From contig JASLQO010000004.1 in the NCBI GenBank assembly GCA_030744435.1, positions 62,001-126,000 on the forward strand: a stretch of 64,000 nt of DNA, read 5' to 3'. This document shows, in pieces, positions 33,712 through 41,864 of the stretch (its first letter is position 1; each line of letters opens with the position of its first letter). Made by a program: the position numbers and the translations under genes. The notes under the pieces were generated by a model. It did not search any database, had not been told where the DNA came from, and was given only the letters and a program-made list of their open reading frames with translations. This DNA is from JASLQO01 sp002327525. Its GTDB lineage: Bacteria; Pseudomonadota; Gammaproteobacteria; Pseudomonadales; Azotimanducaceae.

Positions 33712-34326
33712 ATGCAGGATCTCAAAGCCTCCGAGCTCGTCACCTCTGAAGCCGAACTCGGCGCGCTGTACGGCTTGCCGCCGGAACGCGCGCTGACCAA
33801 GGAGATTGATCACATCAATACGCCGTATCGCGCCTTTATCGAACGCTCGCCCTTCGTGATAGTGGCAAGCGCCGGCCCCGAGGGCCTCGACTGTTCACCG
33901 CGCGGCGATCCGGCAGGCGTGGTGCGGGTGGCCGATGGACGAACTCTGCTGCTACCGGACCGCCGCGGCAACAACCGGCTCGATACGTTGCGCAACATAG
34001 TGCGCGACGGGCGTATTTCGCTGCTTTTTCTCATTCCCGGCATCGGCGAAAGCATGCGCGTCAACGGTCGGGCAGCTATCAGCATCGATAAAGATCTGCG
34101 GCAGGTGCTGGAACTGGAAGGCAAGGTGCCTACTTCCGTAATCGTCGTTCACGTGCAGCGTGCCTACTTCCAGTGCCAGAAGGCGCTGGCCCGCTCCAGG
34201 TTGTGGGAAGACTCCACGCAGGCATCGCGGGACGAAGTGCCCACTGCTGGCACCATGCTGAACGCAATCGACGCAGACTTCGACGGCGCCAACTATCCAC
34301 GGCATCTGCAACAAACTATCTACTGA
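33712..34326 (+). CDS. PNPOx-fold protein, MSMEG_1061-like subgroup
   Basis: 204 residues from the ATG at 33712. N-terminal helix ELGALYGLPPERALTKEIDHI, followed by YRAFIERSPFVIVASAGPEGLDCSPRGDP, the flavin-binding strand set of this family, and LLLPDRRGNNRLDTLRNIV, FLIPGIGESMRVNGRA and HVQRAYFQCQKALARSRLW. The conserved RGD and RxxNR motifs are those seen in the pyridoxamine 5'-phosphate oxidase subgroup called MSMEG_1061. Cofactor FMN or F420 not decided. Eleven bases separate it from the following isomerase gene, so they may be co-transcribed. Confidence 0.85.
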   Translation: MQDLKASELVTSEAELGALYGLPPERALTKEIDHINTPYRAFIERSPFVIVASAGPEGLDCSPRGDPAGVVRVADGRTLLLPDRRGNNRLDTLRNIVRDGRISLLFLIPGIGESMRVNGRAAISIDKDLRQVLELEGKVPTSVIVVHVQRAYFQCQKALARSRLWEDSTQASRDEVPTAGTMLNAIDADFDGANYPRHLQQTIY

Positions 34327-34337
34327 CCGGGACAACC

Positions 34338-35216
34338 ATGAACACCAACCGACGCACTTTTCTGGCTCTTCTGGCTGCCACGCTGTCACCCGCCAACCGA
34401 GCGAGCGACGTACTCGCGATGCGGATCTCGCTCGCACAGTGGTCGCTGCACCGGACCTTCTTCGGCCGGGATCGAGACGCGATGGACTTCGCGGCTATGG
34501 CCCGCGACGACTTCGACCTCGACGCGGTCGAGTACGTCAATACCTTCTATTTCGACAAGGCGGGCGATGAAGCTTTTTTCGCGAATCTCGAGCGTCGTGC
34601 CACAGACGCGGGCGTGCAGAGTCTGCTCATCATGTGCGATCGGCTCGGTAACGTCGGCGAACCCGACACCAAGAAGCGCGCCAAGGTCGTGGAAAATCAC
34701 CGGCCATGGCTCGAAGCGGCGGCGCTACTCGACTGCCACTCGATTCGCGTCAACGCGGCGAGCCACGGCAAGCCGGAGGAACAGGCCCGGCTGGCGGCCG
34801 ATGGTCTCACCCGGCTGGCCGAACCGGCCGCGGCAATGGGTCTGAACGTGCTGGTTGAGAACCACGGCGGCCTGTCCAGCGACGGCGCCTGGCTCGCCAG
34901 CGTCATGCAACTCGTGGATCTCCCGAACGTCGGCACCCTGCCGGATTTCGGAAATTTCCGCATCGGCCCTACCGAAGACTACGACCGCTACCTGGGCGTG
35001 ATGGAACTGATGCCCTATGCCCGGGCCGTGAGCGCGAAGTCATACGAGTTCGATGCGCGGGGTCAGGAAACCACCATCGACTACCCGCGTATGTTGGAGA
35101 TCGTGCGAAACGCGGGCTACTCAGGTTGGATCGGCATCGAGTACGAGGGCAAACGACTGTCGGAAAGCGACGGTATCCGCGCCACCCACAACCTACTATC
35201 ACGCCTGCTCGGGTGA
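34338..35216 (+). CDS. Sugar phosphate isomerase/epimerase-like TIM barrel, exported
   Basis: 292 residues. The start MNTNRRTFLALLAATLSPANRASDVLA looks like a weak Tat signal (NRRTFL). It then has the xylose-isomerase-like TIM-barrel (AP endonuclease 2) fold: ISLAQWSLHRTFF, LDAVEYVNTFYFDKA, HSIRVNAASHG, GLNVLVENHGGLSSDG with the metal-ligand Glu and His, GTLPDFGNFRIG and GWIGIEYEGKRLSE with the last Glu. Family members act on sugars or inositol; the exact substrate is not readable. Probable partner of the upstream PNPOx gene. Confidence 0.85.
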   Translation: MNTNRRTFLALLAATLSPANRASDVLAMRISLAQWSLHRTFFGRDRDAMDFAAMARDDFDLDAVEYVNTFYFDKAGDEAFFANLERRATDAGVQSLLIMCDRLGNVGEPDTKKRAKVVENHRPWLEAAALLDCHSIRVNAASHGKPEEQARLAADGLTRLAEPAAAMGLNVLVENHGGLSSDGAWLASVMQLVDLPNVGTLPDFGNFRIGPTEDYDRYLGVMELMPYARAVSAKSYEFDARGQETTIDYPRMLEIVRNAGYSGWIGIEYEGKRLSESDGIRATHNLLSRLLG

Positions 35217-35656
35217 TGCTGCCAGATAGGCGACCAGCAACAACATCACCACCCCGGCGCCGATGAACCGGTACGGCACCTGCTAATCGATGCTGTCTCC
35301 CGCATCAGAATCGGCAACGCGATACCCATCAGCATCAGTGGGGAGTTCACCATCGCGATGACGAAAATAGCTTTCGCAGCCCGGCCTGGTCAAGTACGTA
35401 CTTAAGCGGCAAGCGTTCCCGCAAACGTCCGAGCAACGCTCCCAGCAGGGAGGCGGCCATGGAGACCAAGCCCATGGTGGTCCCTGGTCCAGCGGTTTCC
35501 AGAACCCCGTACAGCGGCGCGATGGTGGTCAGATGTGCGCCGATCTAGCTGAACGAGTGACCCTGCCAGATCAGAAACGGGTTGCGATTGATGCGTTTCG
35601 GGGGCGTGTCGATCACCAACGCATCGTGCAGGAGTGTGTAGCCCAATCCAGACCAC
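35217..35656 (-). pseudogene. Multi-pass membrane protein remnant
   Basis: In one frame GLGYTLLHDALVIDTPPKRI, then a TAG at about 35546-35548 after QGHSFS, then IGAHLTTIAPLYGVLETAG and TMGLVSMAASLLGALLG; after a frame shift near 35375 it continues FVIAMVNSPLMLMGIALP, and, past another stop, VPYRFIGAGVVMLLLVAYLAA. Repeated hydrophobic helices with intact spacing but several stops indicate a dead transporter. The family is not identified. Confidence 0.5.
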
Positions 35657-35705
35657 CCTTTCATGCCATAATCTCCTTCATCCAGGGCTTTTTGGGGAAA
35701 AGGCA

Positions 35706-36362
35706 GTGCGCGCATCACTGTCCAGACGGCGCTTCATCAAGGGCATCATCGCCTCTGGCGTGGCATCGAGCACCGCAACCGGATTACCGGCGAGCGCGTA
35801 TGCCGAAAAGCGTGCCAAAGGAAGCGTCGAACGCCTCATCTCACTCGACGTAAACGGCAGGACGCGGCGTGTGGACGTGCTGCCACAAGAGACGCTGGCG
35901 CATACGCTGCGCCACAAGCTCGGCCTCACCGGCACCAAGGTCAGCTGCAACCGCGGCGAGTGCGGAACCTGTACCGTGCTGATCGACGATGTGACGCACT
36001 ACGCCTGTTCTCTGCTCACGCACAACGTAAAAGGCGCGGCAATCACCACCGTGGAGGGCCTGCAGAGTGCCGATGGCAGCCTGCACGCGGTGCAGCAGGC
36101 CTTCATCGACGAACTGGCTCCGCAGTGCGGTTTCTGCACACCCGGACAGATCATGGCCGCAGTGGGCCTCCTGAAAGCCAACCCAAGACCCTCACTGGAA
36201 GAAGCGCGCCTAGGCATGGCCGGCAACCTCTGCCGGTGCGGAGCGTATGACCATTATCTCAGAGCCGTGATGCGCGCATCCGGGCAGAATGTGGCGAGCT
36301 CGTCCCTTCAGGTTGGCGCTCGGACATTCGACCCTACGAGCGCAGCAGAGGTGTTGTCATGA
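35706..36362 (+). CDS. Molybdenum hydroxylase, 2Fe-2S subunit with Tat signal
   Basis: 218 residues from the GTG at 35706. The N-terminus has a twin-arginine signal (SRRRFIKGIIASG), then a plant-type [2Fe-2S] domain (SCNRGECGTCTVLIDD and the later YAC) and the second all-helical [2Fe-2S] domain (CGFCTPGQIM...GNLCRCGAY). This is the CoxS/XdhA-like electron-transfer subunit. The Tat signal means the assembled complex, probably including the large and FAD subunits that have no signal of their own, is exported folded to the periplasm. First gene of the operon; ATGA overlap with the next. Confidence 0.92.
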   Translation: MRASLSRRRFIKGIIASGVASSTATGLPASAYAEKRAKGSVERLISLDVNGRTRRVDVLPQETLAHTLRHKLGLTGTKVSCNRGECGTCTVLIDDVTHYACSLLTHNVKGAAITTVEGLQSADGSLHAVQQAFIDELAPQCGFCTPGQIMAAVGLLKANPRPSLEEARLGMAGNLCRCGAYDHYLRAVMRASGQNVASSSLQVGARTFDPTSAAEVLS

Positions 36363-38749
36363 GTTTCACCCACATCGGTAAGGACTTCGTTCCGCCGGAC
36401 ATCCATGGCAAGGTCACCGGCAAGGCCAAGTTCGTCGAGGATTTCGCCGTCGAGGGTATGGCCTACGCACGTCTCGTCACCAGCCCGATGCCCCACGCCC
36501 GCGTGAAGAACGTCGACCTCGACGAGGCGTTGGCCATGGAGGGTGTGTTCGGAGTGCTGAGCGCGGAAGACGTATACCCGGTCGAAGCGCCGCAGAGCGC
36601 GATTCTCACCAACGAACCCGTCTTCATCGGCGACCCTATATTGGCCATCGCGGCCGCGAGCGAGCAGATCGCGGAAGATGCGATGGCGAAGATCAAACTG
36701 GAACTGGAACCTCTGCCTTTCAGCGTCACGCCGACGGACAGTCTGCGTCCGGGCGGCTCGGCGGCCAGAACCGAAGGAAACGTCTTCGCCAAGGAAATGA
36801 GACAGCTCACGTGGGACGACACGGACATCCAGCGCCTGGCGAATGGCCAACGACCCACGTCCGAAACCCCGATTCAGTGGCAGTATGGCGATCTGGAAGC
36901 TGGCTTCGACAACGCCGAGGTGGTGCTGGAAGAGTCATTCGTCACCACCGGCTACGCACACATGTCGATGGAGGCACGCTCGACATTGAGCTACTGGCAG
37001 AACGGGCGCTGCTACGTTCATGCCTCGGGGCAGAGTCAGTCGTTCATGATGCCGTTCCTCGCCCGGATGATCGGCATCGAACTCGACAAGCTGACCTACA
37101 TCGGCGAACACTGCGGCGGCGGCTTTGGTTCTAAACTGTTTCCCTATCCGACGATGGCGCTGCCCGCATACTTCTCGCGCAAGATCGGCCGCCCCGTGAT
37201 GTTGCGGGTGACGCGCGAGGAGGAGTACTACATCGGCTCTGCTCGCGTCGGCTTCCAGGGGTGGATGAAAGCGGGTTTTGCGAAGGACGGTCGTTGCACG
37301 GCGGTGGATCTCTACATCGTGCAGGATATCGGCTGCAAGGCCACGAGCGGTGATGGGGTGGCCGCCGGTGGGGCGGTGAGCATCCTCTATCAGCCCGATG
37401 CGTTGCGTCTGAGCTCCGTACCGGTGCTCACCAACACCACACCCCGGGGTCCTCAGCGCGGACCGGGACAGAATCAGATTGCCGCAGTGTTCGAACCCAT
37501 GCTCGACAAGGCGGCCCGCGAACTGGGAGTGGACCGGTTGGCAATCCGGCGCATCAATGCACCCGACTCGAGCGCGAAGATGAACGCCGATCAGCATCCG
37601 GTGACCAGCGCCTACATGCGCCCGGCGTTCGACGAGGGCGGCCGCCTGTGGCGCTGGTCCGAGAAGAGCAAACGCTCGGGTAAGCGTCGGGGCAGCAAGG
37701 TGACCGGCGTCGGCGTGGGTCAGGCCTACCACTCAGCGGGCGCAAGCGGCTACGACGGCCTGGTCCGTATCACCCCGGACGGCAAGATCCACCTGCACAG
37801 CGGCGTGGGCAACCTGGGCACCTATTCATACGCAAGCACCACACGTGCCGCCGCCGAGGTACTGAAGTGCGACTGGAGCGATTGCGTCATTCACCACGGC
37901 AACTCGGATCTGCACCTGCCGTGGAGCTCGTACCAGGCTGGCAGCAATACCTCGTTCACTCACACGCGCGCCAACTTTGTCGCCGCCACCGACGCAGTGG
38001 ACAAGTTGAAGCGGATCGCCGCGGAAACCCTGGGCGGCGGCGTGGATGATTACGATATCGACGGCCGGCGCGTATTCCACAAAGACAATTCTCGGCGCGG
38101 CATCAGCTACGCGGATGCCGCCGCACGCGCCATCGAGCTGGGCGGGATCTATTCCGGCGCCGAGGCGCCGGAGGACATCAATGCACTGACCAAGATCGCC
38201 GTCGCGGGACTCACGGGAAGCGGTCTGATAGGTGTGGCCAAGGACACTCTGCCGATTCGCGGCGAGGTACCGGGATTCGCTCTGGCGTTCGCGGAGATCG
38301 AACTCGACCTGGAAACCGGCAAATTCGACATCGTCGACTACATGGCCTTTGGCGAGTGCGGCACAGTGCTGCATCCACAGGGTCTCGCCGGGCAGCTGCG
38401 CGGAGGCGCGGTGTGGGGCTTTGGCATGGCTTCGCTTGAGCGACACGTATACGACCCGCAGAACGGGTTACCGGCAAACGTCAGCTACTACCAGTGCAAA
38501 CCGCCTTCCTGTCTCGACGTTCCGGCCGAAATGGAATGGGCGGCACTGGATGAGGCAGACCCGGACAATCCGGTTGGGGTGCGCGGTATCGGAGAACCGG
38601 CCATGGGCTGTGCCACCGCCGCTGTAATGTGTGCGCTCTCCGATGCGCTGGGCGGGCATCTGTTCAACCGTACACCGGTGACAGCCGATCTCATACTCGA
38701 CCATCTCGCGGGCCGGCCGACACCGGCGATCGCGATCAACACGTTTTAG
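36359..38749 (+). CDS. Molybdenum hydroxylase, Mo-cofactor subunit (xanthine dehydrogenase family)
   Basis: 796 residues, normal length for CoxL/XdhB-type subunits. Domain order: aldehyde oxidase/xanthine dehydrogenase a/b hammerhead (IGKDFVPPDIHGKVTGKAKF to about 120), then the molybdopterin-binding domain with GEHCGGGFGSK (about 255), a cofactor loop TPRGPQRGPGQNQ (about 362) and the catalytic-Glu motif VGVRGIGEPAMG near the C-terminus. The AYRGAGR-type active-site loop of CO dehydrogenase is absent, so CO is not the substrate. Tat co-export with the small subunit is expected. Substrate unknown; aldehydes or N-heterocycles are possible. Confidence 0.93.
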   Translation: MSFTHIGKDFVPPDIHGKVTGKAKFVEDFAVEGMAYARLVTSPMPHARVKNVDLDEALAMEGVFGVLSAEDVYPVEAPQSAILTNEPVFIGDPILAIAAASEQIAEDAMAKIKLELEPLPFSVTPTDSLRPGGSAARTEGNVFAKEMRQLTWDDTDIQRLANGQRPTSETPIQWQYGDLEAGFDNAEVVLEESFVTTGYAHMSMEARSTLSYWQNGRCYVHASGQSQSFMMPFLARMIGIELDKLTYIGEHCGGGFGSKLFPYPTMALPAYFSRKIGRPVMLRVTREEEYYIGSARVGFQGWMKAGFAKDGRCTAVDLYIVQDIGCKATSGDGVAAGGAVSILYQPDALRLSSVPVLTNTTPRGPQRGPGQNQIAAVFEPMLDKAARELGVDRLAIRRINAPDSSAKMNADQHPVTSAYMRPAFDEGGRLWRWSEKSKRSGKRRGSKVTGVGVGQAYHSAGASGYDGLVRITPDGKIHLHSGVGNLGTYSYASTTRAAAEVLKCDWSDCVIHHGNSDLHLPWSSYQAGSNTSFTHTRANFVAATDAVDKLKRIAAETLGGGVDDYDIDGRRVFHKDNSRRGISYADAAARAIELGGIYSGAEAPEDINALTKIAVAGLTGSGLIGVAKDTLPIRGEVPGFALAFAEIELDLETGKFDIVDYMAFGECGTVLHPQGLAGQLRGGAVWGFGMASLERHVYDPQNGLPANVSYYQCKPPSCLDVPAEMEWAALDEADPDNPVGVRGIGEPAMGCATAAVMCALSDALGGHLFNRTPVTADLILDHLAGRPTPAIAINTF

Positions 38750-38760
38750 GGAGACGCGAT

Positions 38761-39759
38761 ATGGCAGTCCACGACACCATGCCCCACATCGATCTCTACC
38801 AACCCGTAACGGTGGAAGACGCGGCCAGTCTTGCGGCGAGGCTCAGAGACAAGGGCTGGCTGGTGGCCGGCGGTCAGGACACTTACGACTGGCTGAAGGA
38901 TCGCGTCAAGAGCTGCGATGCGATGATCGACCTGAAGGCACTCGATGCACTGCGTGGTATCCGCGGCGGCTCGAGCGGCATCGAAATCGGCGCGCTCACC
39001 ACGCTCACGGAGGTCGCCAACGATCCGCTGGTCAAAGAACACTTCGCTCTGCTGAGCGAAGCGGCGGGAAAGGTGGCGAGCCCGCAGATCCGCAATCAGG
39101 GCACGCTCGGCGGCAACATCTGCCAGGACACACGCTGCTGGTACTACCGTCGAGGACTCACCTGCTACCGCGCGGGCGGCAACCTCTGCTACGCGGATGG
39201 ACCCCAGAGCATGAACCGGGAACACGCCGTGTTCGGTGCAAGCCGTTGTGTGGCGGTTACACCCTCCGACACCGCGCCCGCACTGGTGGCGCTCGATGCG
39301 CGTATGGTGGTCACCTCCAGCACCAGCAGCCGGGAGATTGCCGCCGAGGATTTTTTCGTTTCACCGGCTGTAGACATCGAGCGCATGACTGTGCTCGCCG
39401 ACGATGAGATCCTCGTCTCGGTGCGCATCCCGGACACCTGGGCGGGTGCCGACTTCTATTTCGAGAAGGTGGCAGACCGCAACGTTTGGGACTTCGCGCT
39501 GGTGAGCATCGCCGCCGCATTCAAGGGTAGGGGTACCATCGATGCGGCACACCTCGTATGCGGGGGCGTGGCGTGCACTCCCATGCGCCTGGCTGCTGTC
39601 GAGCGCGCGCTCGCCGGCAAGCCGCGTAACGCACAGAGCGCGGAATCCGTAGCCGGCATCGCCTCCCGCGGCGGCGATCCGCTGAACCACAACGCTTACA
39701 AGCTGACGTTGATGGAGAACCTCGTCACGCGGGCACTACGTGCCGGGGAATCGTCGTAA
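38761..39759 (+). CDS. Molybdenum hydroxylase, FAD subunit with extra Cys cluster
   Basis: 332 residues, CoxM-like. FAD-binding region: GWLVAGGQDTYDWLKD (about 41-56), then ASPQIRNQGTLGGNICQDTRCWYY with the FAD-contacting QIRNQGTLGGN. Between about 120 and 160 five cysteines are spaced as NIC-x4-RC, LTC, NLC, SRC. In 4-hydroxybenzoyl-CoA reductase the equivalent insert binds a [4Fe-4S] cluster, so this subunit may carry an extra cluster for electron transfer out of the flavin. C-terminal domain (CO_deh_flav_C) follows. The stop overlaps the start of the cytochrome b gene by one base. Confidence 0.9.
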   Translation: MAVHDTMPHIDLYQPVTVEDAASLAARLRDKGWLVAGGQDTYDWLKDRVKSCDAMIDLKALDALRGIRGGSSGIEIGALTTLTEVANDPLVKEHFALLSEAAGKVASPQIRNQGTLGGNICQDTRCWYYRRGLTCYRAGGNLCYADGPQSMNREHAVFGASRCVAVTPSDTAPALVALDARMVVTSSTSSREIAAEDFFVSPAVDIERMTVLADDEILVSVRIPDTWAGADFYFEKVADRNVWDFALVSIAAAFKGRGTIDAAHLVCGGVACTPMRLAAVERALAGKPRNAQSAESVAGIASRGGDPLNHNAYKLTLMENLVTRALRAGESS

Positions 39760-40526
39760 TGGATATCACGGACATTGCACAAGTCAAACGCGACGTGTGG
39801 GGACGCGAGGTGCTGCTCGGTGTTTCCTGGGATCTGCTCTGGCTGGTGGTTGTAGCCGCGTTCGCGGTGATCATCGTACACCTGATCGTCGTGACCGTGA
39901 TGAAATCGGATCCTCGTCCATCCACCGGCGGCGCCCGGCTGGAACGTCACGCGTCGATCGACCGCTGGTTCCACTGGATTACCGCCATCTCGATATTCGT
40001 ATTGCTGATCACCGGTGTGTTTCCCATCATCGGTATCAAGTTCGACTGGCTAACCATTCACTGGATCGCCGGCCTCGTACTCACGGCGGCTGTGCTTTTT
40101 CACGCCGTGCGCGCACTGTTCTGGCAGAACGCGCTCGCCATGTGGATAGCTCCGAAGGATCTGGTTGAACCATTCGATGCCGATGCCAGGCCCGCCAAGT
40201 ACTCTTTCGCGCAGAAGGGCATGCATCTGGTGATGTCAGTTCTGGTGCTCGCCGTCGTCGTGACCGGCGTCTGGCTGCTGTTCACGATCGACACTCCCTG
40301 GTGGGAGCGCGGCAACCAGATCTCCGAGGCGACCCTCGGATGGCTGTTTGTTCTGCACGGACTCTCCACTCTCGGCCTGGTCGGTTTCACTGCGCTGCAC
40401 ATGTACTTTGCGCTACGCCCGGAAAAGCGCTTCTACACGCGCTCGATGCTGACCGGGTGGATCTCCGAGCACGAACACGTCGCCAACCACGATCCTTCCC
40501 GCTGGGCGCCGGACAAGTCCGGCTGA
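39759..40526 (+). CDS. Membrane cytochrome b (formate dehydrogenase gamma-like)
   Basis: 255 residues, four or five membrane helices: LLWLVVVAAFAVIIVHLIVV, WFHWITAISIFVLLITGVFP, IHWIAGLVLTAAVLFHAVRA, LVMSVLVLAVVVTGVWLLF, LGWLFVLHGLSTLGLVGFTA. Histidines in helices 2, 3 and 5 (RWFHW, FHAVR, LHGLS, ALHMYF) could bind two b hemes, as in FdnI/FdoI subunits. The gene is inside the molybdenum-hydroxylase operon, so electrons from the periplasmic enzyme are probably passed through it to quinone. An attachment role for the exported complex is also possible. Confidence 0.85.
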   Translation: MDITDIAQVKRDVWGREVLLGVSWDLLWLVVVAAFAVIIVHLIVVTVMKSDPRPSTGGARLERHASIDRWFHWITAISIFVLLITGVFPIIGIKFDWLTIHWIAGLVLTAAVLFHAVRALFWQNALAMWIAPKDLVEPFDADARPAKYSFAQKGMHLVMSVLVLAVVVTGVWLLFTIDTPWWERGNQISEATLGWLFVLHGLSTLGLVGFTALHMYFALRPEKRFYTRSMLTGWISEHEHVANHDPSRWAPDKSG

Positions 40527-40534
40527 CGATCTCC

Positions 40535-40879
40535 GTGCAGCAAGTGCATGCCCACATCGACACCGTGGAAGCCGGTTACGAGTTTCTGCTCGCCTACGCC
40601 GCCCAGGGGCGCGAGGATGACGATGGCTCCACTGGTTCGGCGCGTGAAACGCTGAGTGCGATGGATAGCGCGCTCGCGAGCCTGCGTGAGATTCTCCATG
40701 AGAGCGCCGCTGCTTTTCACCAGGTGACCGCCAATGACATCGGGGCGGCGCGCGCCGCCATCGAACTAGTACTGGCGGCGCCCCGGCTCAGTTCCGAGCT
40801 GGTGGACAACCTGAACGCTTCCATTCACCTGCGCACGGTCCTCACGGATCTGTTCATCGTTGGCGAAGCAGACGGCTGA
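40535..40879 (+). CDS. Small helical protein of unknown function
   Basis: 114 residues from the GTG at 40535. Predicted all-helical (VHAHIDTVEAGYEFLLAYAAQG, RETLSAMDSALASLREILHES), soluble, with no signal and no recognised domain. Eight bases after the cytochrome gene, and its end overlaps the next start by 20 bases, so it is part of the operon. It may help assemble the enzyme or cofactor, but there is no direct sign of that. Confidence 0.6.
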   Translation: MQQVHAHIDTVEAGYEFLLAYAAQGREDDDGSTGSARETLSAMDSALASLREILHESAAAFHQVTANDIGAARAAIELVLAAPRLSSELVDNLNASIHLRTVLTDLFIVGEADG

Positions 40880-41807
40880 GCTTCCCAAATTTCCCGACAT
40901 CCCGGTGACGGTCGGTATCAGCGCCTGTCTCACGGGAAAAGCCGTACGCTACGACGGCCGCCACAAAGGCGGGGTACTCGACCGCCGGGTACTCTCACCC
41001 TGGTTTCGATTGTTGCCTGAGTGTCCCGAAGTCGGCGCCGGGATGGGCGTACCGCGCCCTCCGGTTCAGCTCGTCAAGGCCGTGAAAGGTCATCCCCAAG
41101 TGCGGGAGGTGGCGGGGCACGCCGAACATACCGCCGTCATGACGGAATATGCCGAACGGCGCGCAGCGGTACTCGCCATGCACGTCGATGGCTACATTCT
41201 CGCTGATCGCTCTCCGAGTTGCGGGCTCGATGACGTTCCCATACACGACCACGACGGGCGCCCGGAGAACCTCGGAAGCGGATTGTTCACCCGGGCGCTG
41301 CAACGCGCGAATCCCTCCATGCCCCTGTCTCCCGCCGGCGCGCTCGGCGATGAGCGTAAGCGCGCCCATTTCGTCATGAGAGCACTGACGCACGCTCACT
41401 GGCGAACGCTCAGCGTTTGCGCAACCGCACAGCTCCTCGACTTTCATGCCGCCTATGAGGGTCTACTGATGGCGCACGATACGCCCCAAACCCAGCGGCT
41501 TGCAGCGTTACTCACCGATACCAGTGGGGATGTGACGACCATCGCCGATAACTACATTACGGGCCTCATGGCGACGTTGGCCTACCCTCCCACCCGGGAA
41601 GGCTATGTGCGCGCACTTGCACACCTCTCGGCGAGTTTGCCCAGTCGAGGTACGCTGGCGACCCTCATCGACGCATATCGCACAGGCATCTGCGAGTTGG
41701 TCGACGTGCTGGAGCCACTGTCCCGAGCGCGGGACGAACATCCCGCGATCGCTGTCCTCAGACACCTGCACGTCACCCTCGGCCTAAATCCCACTGCTGG
41801 CCTCTGA
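40860..41807 (+). CDS. DUF523 and DUF1722 domain protein
   Basis: 315 residues from a TTG at 40860. N-terminal DUF523: VGISACLTGKAVRYDGRHKGG and LADRSPSCGLDDVPI, each with conserved Cys residues that probably bind iron-sulfur or metal. C-terminal DUF1722 (YbgA-like): LDFHAAYEGLLMAHDTPQTQRL and the LATLIDAYRTGI tail. E. coli YbgA/DUF523 proteins have been implicated in tRNA sulfur handling or DNA repair, but no function is settled. It overlaps the small helical gene, so it may be read with the molybdoenzyme operon or be independent. Confidence 0.9.
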   Translation: MAKQTAELPKFPDIPVTVGISACLTGKAVRYDGRHKGGVLDRRVLSPWFRLLPECPEVGAGMGVPRPPVQLVKAVKGHPQVREVAGHAEHTAVMTEYAERRAAVLAMHVDGYILADRSPSCGLDDVPIHDHDGRPENLGSGLFTRALQRANPSMPLSPAGALGDERKRAHFVMRALTHAHWRTLSVCATAQLLDFHAAYEGLLMAHDTPQTQRLAALLTDTSGDVTTIADNYITGLMATLAYPPTREGYVRALAHLSASLPSRGTLATLIDAYRTGICELVDVLEPLSRARDEHPAIAVLRHLHVTLGLNPTAGL

Positions 41808-41843
41808 TACCGGCAAAGGCTATCCTCCCGCCCCGGCCAAAAC

Positions 41844-41858
41844 GGGGGAGAAGCCCCC
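41844..41858 (+). promoter_or_regulatory. Hairpin covering the ribosome site of the carboxylase operon
   Basis: GGGGG-AGAAG-CCCCC, six bases before ATG 41865. The GGGGGAG is the best ribosome site for that ATG and is paired in the hairpin, so translation could be controlled by opening of the stem. Other in-frame ATGs at 41871 and 41877 have only weak sites. Confidence 0.4.
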
Positions 41859-41864
41859 CTGAAC

